A stretch of DNA of 9,325 bases from NCBI GenBank assembly GCA_946477805.1, contig CAMKZP010000108.1:1-9325 (forward strand), given 5' to 3'. This DNA is from an uncultured Enterobacter sp. Lineage in GTDB: Bacteria > Pseudomonadota > Gammaproteobacteria > Enterobacterales > Enterobacteriaceae. The notes beneath the pieces are model-generated. The model was not told where the DNA came from, did no database searches, and saw only the letters and a list, made by a program, of their open reading frames with translations. Positions within the stretch are counted from its first letter, which is position 1. Each line of letters opens with the position of its first letter. This document shows, one piece after another, positions 5,552-9,325 of this stretch. The position numbers and the translations under genes are program-made.

Positions 5552-6019
5552 ATGAAACTACGTGATTCGCTGGTGGAAAATAACGCCATCCTTTTACAGG
5601 CTGAGGCGGGCACCTGGCAGGAAGCGGTAAAGCTGGGCGTAGATCTGCTCGTTAAGGCCGACGTTGTCGAGCCGCGCTATTACCAGGCCATTCTCGACGG
5701 CGTGGCGCAGCACGGCCCCTATTTTGTGATCGCACCCGGCCTGGCCATGCCGCACGGCCGCCCGGAAGAGGGCGTCAAAAAAACCGGCTTTGCGCTGGTG
5801 ACGCTGAAAACGCCGCTGGTGTTTAACCATGAAGATAACGACCCGGTCGACATTCTGATCACCATGGCGGCTGTTGATGCCAACACCCATCAGGAGGTGG
5901 GCATCATGCAGATCGTCAACCTGTTTGATGACGAAGCCAATTTTGACCGTTTACGCGCCTGCCGCACCGGGCAGGAAGTCCTGGATTTAATCGATCGCGC
6001 CACCGCGGCGGCAGTTTAA
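5552..6019 (+). CDS. ulaC: UlaC, ascorbate-specific PTS EIIA component
   Basis: A 155-residue cytoplasmic EIIA of the mannitol/fructose-type fold (E. coli UlaC has about 154 residues). The active-site motif GLAMPHGRPEEGV contains the phosphorylated His68, which receives phosphate from HPr and passes it to Cys9 of UlaB. ITMAAVDANTHQEVG, typical of this EIIA class, is also present. The ribosome binding site AAGGG (5541-5545) overlaps the ulaB stop, with a 6-nt spacer. All three PTS components are separate polypeptides here, unlike fused EII proteins of other sugars. Confidence 0.97.
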   Translation: MKLRDSLVENNAILLQAEAGTWQEAVKLGVDLLVKADVVEPRYYQAILDGVAQHGPYFVIAPGLAMPHGRPEEGVKKTGFALVTLKTPLVFNHEDNDPVDILITMAAVDANTHQEVGIMQIVNLFDDEANFDRLRACRTGQEVLDLIDRATAAAV

Positions 6020-6031
6020 GAGGAATTGAAC

Positions 6032-6682
6032 ATGTCATTACCAATGTTGCAGGTTGCGCTGGATAACCAGACGCTGTCCCACGCTTATGAAACCACCCGT
6101 CTGATTGCGGAAGAGGTGGACATCATCGAAGTCGGCACCATTCTGTGCGTGGGCGAAGGCGTTCGCGCCGTGCGCGACCTGAAAGCGTTGTATCCGCATA
6201 AAATCGTGCTGGCGGATGCCAAGATTGCCGACGCGGGCAAAATCCTCTCGCGCATGTGCTTTGAAGCCAACGCTGACTGGGTCACCGTGATCTGCTGTGC
6301 GGATATCAACACCGCGAAAGGCGCCCTGGACGTGGCAAAGGAGTTCAACGGCGACGTGCAGATTGAGCTGACCGGCTTCTGGACCTGGGAGCAGGCGCAG
6401 GAGTGGCGTAACGCGGGCATCCAGCAGGTGGTGTATCACCGCAGCCGCGACGCCCAGGCCGCGGGCGTGGCGTGGGGCGAAGCGGACATCAGCGCGATTA
6501 AACGCCTGGCGGATATGGGTTTCAAGGTCACCGTTACCGGTGGCCTGGCGCTTGAAGATCTGCCGCTGTTCCAGGGCATTCCGATCCACGTCTTTATTGC
6601 CGGTCGCAGCATTCGTGATGCGGCGTCGCCTGTCGAGGCGGCGCGTCAGTTCAAACGCTCAATCGCACAGCTTTGGGGCTAA
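6032..6682 (+). CDS. ulaD: UlaD, 3-keto-L-gulonate-6-phosphate decarboxylase
   Basis: A 216-residue (beta/alpha)8-barrel enzyme of the orotidine monophosphate decarboxylase suprafamily. It converts 3-keto-L-gulonate 6-phosphate to L-xylulose 5-phosphate with loss of CO2, using Mg2+. The known active-site residues of the E. coli enzyme are all in register: Asp11, Glu33, Asp62-x-Lys64-x-x-Asp67 (DAKIAD), Glu112, Arg139, the phosphate-binding Thr169-Gly170-Gly171 (TVTGGL) and Arg192 (AGRSIRD). The ATG at 6032 is preceded by AAGAGGA (6018-6024) with a 7-nt spacer and gives the standard length. A TTG two codons upstream was rejected. It starts 12 nt after ulaC; ulaE follows after 9 nt. Confidence 0.98.
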   Translation: MSLPMLQVALDNQTLSHAYETTRLIAEEVDIIEVGTILCVGEGVRAVRDLKALYPHKIVLADAKIADAGKILSRMCFEANADWVTVICCADINTAKGALDVAKEFNGDVQIELTGFWTWEQAQEWRNAGIQQVVYHRSRDAQAAGVAWGEADISAIKRLADMGFKVTVTGGLALEDLPLFQGIPIHVFIAGRSIRDAASPVEAARQFKRSIAQLWG

Positions 6683-6691
6683 GGAGCGGGT

Positions 6692-7552
6692 ATGTTGTCA
6701 AAACAGGTCCCGCTCGGCATCTATGAGAAGGCACTCCCCGCGGGGGAGTGCTGGCTGGAGCGGTTGCGGCTGGCAAAACGGCTGGGTTTCGACTTTGTTG
6801 AAATGTCGGTGGATGAGACCGACGAGCGCCTTTCCCGCCTCGACTGGAGCCGGGAACAGCGTCTGGGGCTGGTGAGCGCCATCGCTGAAACGGGCGTGCG
6901 CGTGCCTTCCATGTGCCTGAGCGCCCATCGTCGTTTTCCTCTCGGCAGTGAAGATGACGCCGTGCGCGCGCAGGGGCTGGAGATCATGCGTAAAGCCATA
7001 CGCTTCGCCCAGGATGTCGGCATCCGCGTCATCCAGCTGGCGGGTTACGATGTTTACTATCAGGAAGCCAACGATGAAACGCGCCGTCGTTTCCGCGACG
7101 GCCTGAAAGAGAGCGTCGACATGGCCAGCCGCGCGCAGGTCACGCTGGCGATGGAGATCATGGATTACCCCCTGATGAACTCGATCAGCAAGGCGCTGGG
7201 CTACGCGCACTATCTCAACAACCCGTGGTTTCAGCTCTACCCGGATATCGGCAACCTGTCGGCGTGGGATAACGACGTGCAGATGGAGCTGCAGGCGGGC
7301 ATCGGGCATATCGTGGCGGTACACGTCAAAGATACCCGTCCCGGCGTGTTCAAGAACGTCCCCTTTGGCGCAGGAGTGGTGGACTTTGAACGGTGCTTCG
7401 AGACGCTCAAGCAGACCGGTTATTGCGGGCCTTATCTGATTGAAATGTGGAGCGAAACGTCAGACGACCCGGCGGCAGAGGTGGCAAAGGCGCGCGACTG
7501 GGTGCGCGAGCGTATGGCGCGGGCAGGACTGCTGGAGGCTGAACATGCTTAG
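6692..7552 (+). CDS. ulaE: UlaE, L-ribulose-5-phosphate 3-epimerase (L-xylulose 5-phosphate epimerase)
   Basis: A 286-residue TIM-barrel enzyme of the AP endonuclease 2/xylose isomerase-like family. It interconverts L-xylulose 5-phosphate and L-ribulose 5-phosphate in the cytoplasm. The metal-binding residues fall at the family positions: Glu155 (AMEIMDYP), Asp185 (YPDIGNLS), His211 (AVHVKDT) and Glu251 (LIEMWSE). The ribosome binding site AAGGAG (6681-6686) overlaps the ulaD stop, with a 5-nt spacer. The C-terminus (LLEAEHA) is two residues longer than the roughly 284-residue E. coli protein, because its last codons run into ulaF. Confidence 0.98.
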   Translation: MLSKQVPLGIYEKALPAGECWLERLRLAKRLGFDFVEMSVDETDERLSRLDWSREQRLGLVSAIAETGVRVPSMCLSAHRRFPLGSEDDAVRAQGLEIMRKAIRFAQDVGIRVIQLAGYDVYYQEANDETRRRFRDGLKESVDMASRAQVTLAMEIMDYPLMNSISKALGYAHYLNNPWFQLYPDIGNLSAWDNDVQMELQAGIGHIVAVHVKDTRPGVFKNVPFGAGVVDFERCFETLKQTGYCGPYLIEMWSETSDDPAAEVAKARDWVRERMARAGLLEAEHA

Positions 7553-8231
7553 GCTCAAACAGCAGGTCTTTGAGGCCAACATGGATCTGCCGCGCTATGG
7601 CCTGGTGACCTTCACCTGGGGCAACGTAAGTGCGATCGACCGCCAGCAGGGGCTGGTCGTCATTAAACCCAGCGGCGTGGCGTATGACACCATGACCGCT
7701 GACGATATGGTGGTCGTCGATCTCGACGGTGAGGTTGTGGAGGGAAAGTGGCGCCCTTCTTCAGATACTGCAACCCATCTGGCGCTGTATCGGCGTTACC
7801 CATCGCTTGGCGGAGTCGTGCATACCCACTCGACGCACGCGACGGCCTGGGCGCAGGCGGGGCTGCCCATCCCGGCACTCGGAACCACCCATGCGGACTA
7901 CTTCTTTGGCGACATCCCCTGTACCCGCGCATTAACGCAGGCGGAGGTAGAAGGCGAGTACGAGCTTAACACCGGCAAAGTGATCATCGACACGCTGGGC
8001 GAAAGCGAGCCGCTGCATACGCCAGGAGTTGTGGTGTATCAACACGGGCCGTTCTCCTGGGGCAAGGATGCGCACGACGCCGTGCATAACGCCGTGGTGA
8101 TGGAAGAGGTGGCAAAAATGGCCTGGATTGCTCGCGGCATTAACCCGCTGCTTCAGGGCATCGATGATTACCTGATGAATAAGCATTTCATGCGCAAGCA
8201 TGGCCCGAACGCCTACTACGGGCAGAAGTGA
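7545..8231 (+). CDS. ulaF: UlaF, L-ribulose-5-phosphate 4-epimerase
   Basis: A 228-residue class II aldolase/epimerase-fold protein, the same length as E. coli UlaF. It converts L-ribulose 5-phosphate to D-xylulose 5-phosphate, which enters the pentose phosphate pathway. Likely Zn2+ ligands are His93 and His95 (VVHTHSTHA) and His167 (VYQHGPF), with Asp74 in RPSSDTATH; GNVSA and KPSG near the N-terminus bind the phosphate in relatives. It is a paralogue of the arabinose enzyme AraD. The start ATG lies inside ulaE, an 8-nt overlap in another frame, with GGAGG (7534-7538) six bases upstream; longer in-frame starts inside ulaE were rejected. It is the last gene of the operon. Confidence 0.97.
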   Translation: MLRLKQQVFEANMDLPRYGLVTFTWGNVSAIDRQQGLVVIKPSGVAYDTMTADDMVVVDLDGEVVEGKWRPSSDTATHLALYRRYPSLGGVVHTHSTHATAWAQAGLPIPALGTTHADYFFGDIPCTRALTQAEVEGEYELNTGKVIIDTLGESEPLHTPGVVVYQHGPFSWGKDAHDAVHNAVVMEEVAKMAWIARGINPLLQGIDDYLMNKHFMRKHGPNAYYGQK

Positions 8232-8237
8232 ATAAGC

Positions 8238-8281
8238 GCTCTGGAATACCGAAACAGCTGTAACCGGTGGTATTCCGGAGC
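8238..8281 (+). repeat. Long stem-loop just after ulaF
   Basis: GCTCTGGAATACC (8238-8250) pairs with GGTATTCCGGAGC (8269-8281), a 13-bp stem with one G-U pair and an 18-nt loop, starting seven bases after the ulaF stop. No U tract follows on the plus strand (CATTC then A8), so it is not a standard intrinsic terminator. It may protect the 3' end of the operon mRNA or act in termination together with the next hairpin. Confidence 0.6.
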
Positions 8282-8286
8282 CATTC

Positions 8287-8311
8287 AAAAAAAAGCCCCC
8301 TGGCAGGGGGC
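8287..8311 (-). terminator. Intrinsic terminator for yjfY
   Basis: On the minus strand a GC-rich hairpin, GCCCCC-TGCCA-GGGGGC (8311 to 8295), is followed directly by eight T residues (8294 to 8287), a textbook rho-independent terminator. It lies about 60 nt past the yjfY stop. On the plus strand the run of A precedes the stem, so it would end ulaF transcripts poorly. Confidence 0.88.
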
Positions 8312-8368
8312 AAGTCAAAGTATGGCTATGTTTTCGTTGTTGGCTTTCCTGGTACTAGCGTTAAAGCG

Positions 8369-8644
8369 TTATCGGTAAATATCTGCGCTGGCGTGCATGT
8401 TGCCGTTGCTGCCGGGTTCACGGGTAAGCATGACGTGATAGTATTTTGCGCCCTGCGCATCGGTTTCTTCATTAAGGGCCTGATCTGCTTCACTTTCAGT
8501 GGCGAAATTATGATTGATATAGATTACGCCTAAGCTCTGCACATCATCCATGTTTCTGGCCTGTCGGCTGTCTATCTTGATGGCTGCCATCGCATTTGCA
8601 CTGAGCAAAAGCGCAGCCATTACGGCGATTGCGATTTTTTTCAT
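8369..8644 (-). CDS. yjfY: YjfY, small secreted DUF1471 protein
   Basis: A 91-residue protein matching E. coli YjfY, which is of unknown function. Residues 1-20 form a signal peptide (MKKIAIAVMAALLLSANAMA) with an A-M-A cleavage site, so the mature 71-residue protein should be periplasmic. The mature part has the YhcN/DUF1471 pattern: NMDDVQSLGVIYIN, a charged helix SEADQALNEETDAQGAKYYHV, and the ending SADIYR. Relatives (YhcN, BhsA, McbA) are small stress- and biofilm-related proteins. The start has GGAG eight bases upstream. It is convergent with ulaF and divergent from rpsF, has its own terminator, and so is a single-gene unit. Confidence 0.93.
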   Translation of the reverse strand: MKKIAIAVMAALLLSANAMAAIKIDSRQARNMDDVQSLGVIYINHNFATESEADQALNEETDAQGAKYYHVMLTREPGSNGNMHASADIYR

Positions 8645-8859
8645 GATATGCGCTCCACGACTGCGTGCTGTGTGACGGTTTACTGTTCTCCTTCTGACGT
8701 TGGATGGACTCTGATTAAAGTGTAATCACTAATCCGGCGGGGATTCGCGACCATTTCTGATGGTGTTGTTCAAAAAAACAGCGCCTTCAGGTGTGATTAA
8801 TTTTAAATCACCCACTTAGACCCGCTTCGCGCTTTGTGCGAATTATTTGCGCAATCAGC
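8645..8859. other. Intergenic region between yjfY and the rpsF promoter
   Basis: No gene is seen. It must hold the yjfY promoter, but no convincing -35/-10 pair stands out. Two dyads are visible: TGATTA-AAGTG-TAATCA (8712-8728), 68 bp before the yjfY start, and a 19-bp near-palindrome GTGATTAATTTTAAATCAC (8793-8811). Both contain the TGATTA hexamer that makes up the operator-like elements of the ula region. A run of seven A residues (8772-8778) lies between them. Confidence 0.4.
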
Positions 8860-8888
8860 TTGAGTTTCCGGGGGGGCGCAAGTATTAT
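8860..8888 (+). promoter_or_regulatory. rpsF promoter
   Basis: TTGAGT (8860-8865) and TATTAT (8883-8888) are separated by exactly 17 bp: a strong sigma-70 promoter. The spacer contains a run of seven G. The discriminator after the -10 is GC-rich (GACGCG), a trait linked to stringent control of ribosomal genes. Transcription would start near 8895, giving a leader of about 93 nt. Confidence 0.75.
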
Positions 8889-8902
8889 GACGCGTCAATT
8901 TT

Positions 8903-8965
8903 TCAGCCGACCTTTAACACGTTCCTTGCCTCCCCGGGCCTCGGCTGACCCAGACAGGAGGCTGA
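8903..8965 (+). promoter_or_regulatory. rpsF leader, probable S6:S18 autoregulatory RNA structure
   Basis: TCAGCCGA (8903-8910) pairs perfectly with TCGGCTGA (8941-8948) in the 5' UTR of rpsF. The bS6:bS18 complex is known to bind a conserved structured motif with an essential CCG in the rpsF leader of many bacteria, including E. coli, giving feedback on the operon; a CCG occurs here at 8907-8909. A second pairing is possible, GCCTCC (8928-8933) with GGAGGC (8957-8962), and GGCTGA recurs at 8960-8965, so TCAGCC can pair with either copy. The ribosome binding site (8975-8980) lies just downstream. Confidence 0.65.
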
Positions 8966-8987
8966 ATAATCCGTAAGGAGCAATTCG

Positions 8988-9325
8988 ATGCGTCATTACG
9001 AAATCGTTTTTATGGTCCATCCTGACCAGAGCGAACAGGTTCCGGGCATGATCGAACGTTACACTGGTGCAATCACTGCAGCAGAAGGTACGATTCACCG
9101 TCTGGAAGACTGGGGCCGCCGTCAGCTGGCTTATCCGATCAACAAACTGCACAAAGCTCACTACGTTCTGCTGAACGTTGAAGCACCGCAGGAAGCGATC
9201 GATGAGCTGGAAACTAACTTCCGCTTCAACGATGCCGTTATCCGCAGCATGGTTATGCGTACTAAGCACGCAGTTACCGAAGCATCTCCGATGGTTAAAG
9301 CGAAAGACGAGCGCCGTGAGCGTCG
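8988..9325 (+). CDS. rpsF: Ribosomal protein bS6, 3' end beyond the window
   Basis: The first 112 codons of the 30S subunit protein bS6 (about 131-135 residues in E. coli). It starts MRHYEIVFMVHPDQSEQV and includes LEDWGRRQLAYPI and FRFNDAVIRSMVMR, which are diagnostic. bS6 pairs with bS18 in the platform of the 30S subunit. The last visible residues (KAKDERRERR) are the start of the charged tail; the usual glutamate-rich end is cut off. The ATG at 8988-8990 has AAGGAG (8975-8980) seven bases upstream. In E. coli it heads the rpsF-priB-rpsR-rplI operon. The minus-strand reading frame opposite it (8895-9269) is a shadow. Confidence 0.98.
   Translation, partial: MRHYEIVFMVHPDQSEQVPGMIERYTGAITAAEGTIHRLEDWGRRQLAYPINKLHKAHYVLLNVEAPQEAIDELETNFRFNDAVIRSMVMRTKHAVTEASPMVKAKDERRER

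Noticed and set aside
6026..6031. Upstream TTG start for ulaD
   Set aside because: It leaves almost no gap to the ribosome binding site and shifts catalytic residues by two; the ATG at 6032 keeps Asp11, Glu33 and Asp62 in family numbering.
3712..8897. The palindrome TGACGCGTCA occurs at 3712-3721 (ula region) and at 8888-8897 (rpsF promoter)
   Set aside because: A ten-base palindrome shared by two unrelated promoters is probably chance. At rpsF it falls in the discriminator and at ulaA it overlaps the CRP-like site, so no common regulator is implied.
8895..9269. Minus-strand 124-codon frame opposite rpsF
   Set aside because: Antisense to a conserved ribosomal gene; low-complexity product and no start signals.
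1..9325. Search for a novel multi-gene system, CRISPR array, prophage, integron or insertion sequence
   Set aside because: All coding space is filled by recognised conserved enterobacterial genes in their known order; no repeat arrays, transposases, integrases or tRNA genes were seen.

Overview
The window is a contig end from a member of the Enterobacteriaceae. Gene order and protein sequences match the Escherichia coli yjfN-bsmA-yjfP-ulaR-ulaG-ulaABCDEF-yjfY-rpsF segment as I remember it. The small sequence differences and GC-rich codon use suggest Enterobacter or a close relative (Leclercia, Lelliottia, Kosakonia) rather than E. coli; the genus is inference. The first 21 bases are not genomic: they are a Nextera/Tn5 mosaic-end adapter left on the contig.

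Layout. 22-733 (minus): the DUF1471 stress proteins YjfN (cut by the contig end) and BsmA. 871-1593 (plus): the esterase YjfP, whose stop overlaps that of ulaR. 1590-3467 (minus): the DeoR-type repressor UlaR and the lactonase UlaG, separated by a terminator. 3468-3823: the divergent ulaG/ulaA control region. 3824-8231 (plus): the tightly packed ulaABCDEF operon. 8232-8368: a stem-loop after ulaF and a terminator for the opposing gene. 8369-8644 (minus): YjfY, a third DUF1471 protein. 8860-9325 (plus): promoter, structured leader and 5' part of rpsF (ribosomal protein bS6), cut by the window end.

How the genes work together. UlaABC import and phosphorylate L-ascorbate. UlaG opens the lactone to 3-keto-L-gulonate 6-phosphate. 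UlaD decarboxylates this to L-xylulose 5-phosphate, UlaE epimerises it to L-ribulose 5-phosphate, and UlaF makes D-xylulose 5-phosphate for the pentose phosphate pathway. Every enzyme is full length with its catalytic residues in place.

The main anomaly is in the regulator. UlaR lacks 18 residues in frame (54 bp) from its effector-sensing domain, while its DNA-binding domain is intact. The control region still holds repeated 16-bp operator-like elements (TGATTA-N4-TGATTA), two full copies and one partial, placed on the ulaG -10 and inside the ulaA promoter spacer. I found no previously undescribed multi-gene system; the unusual content is the ulaR deletion, the operator architecture and some RNA or palindromic elements.
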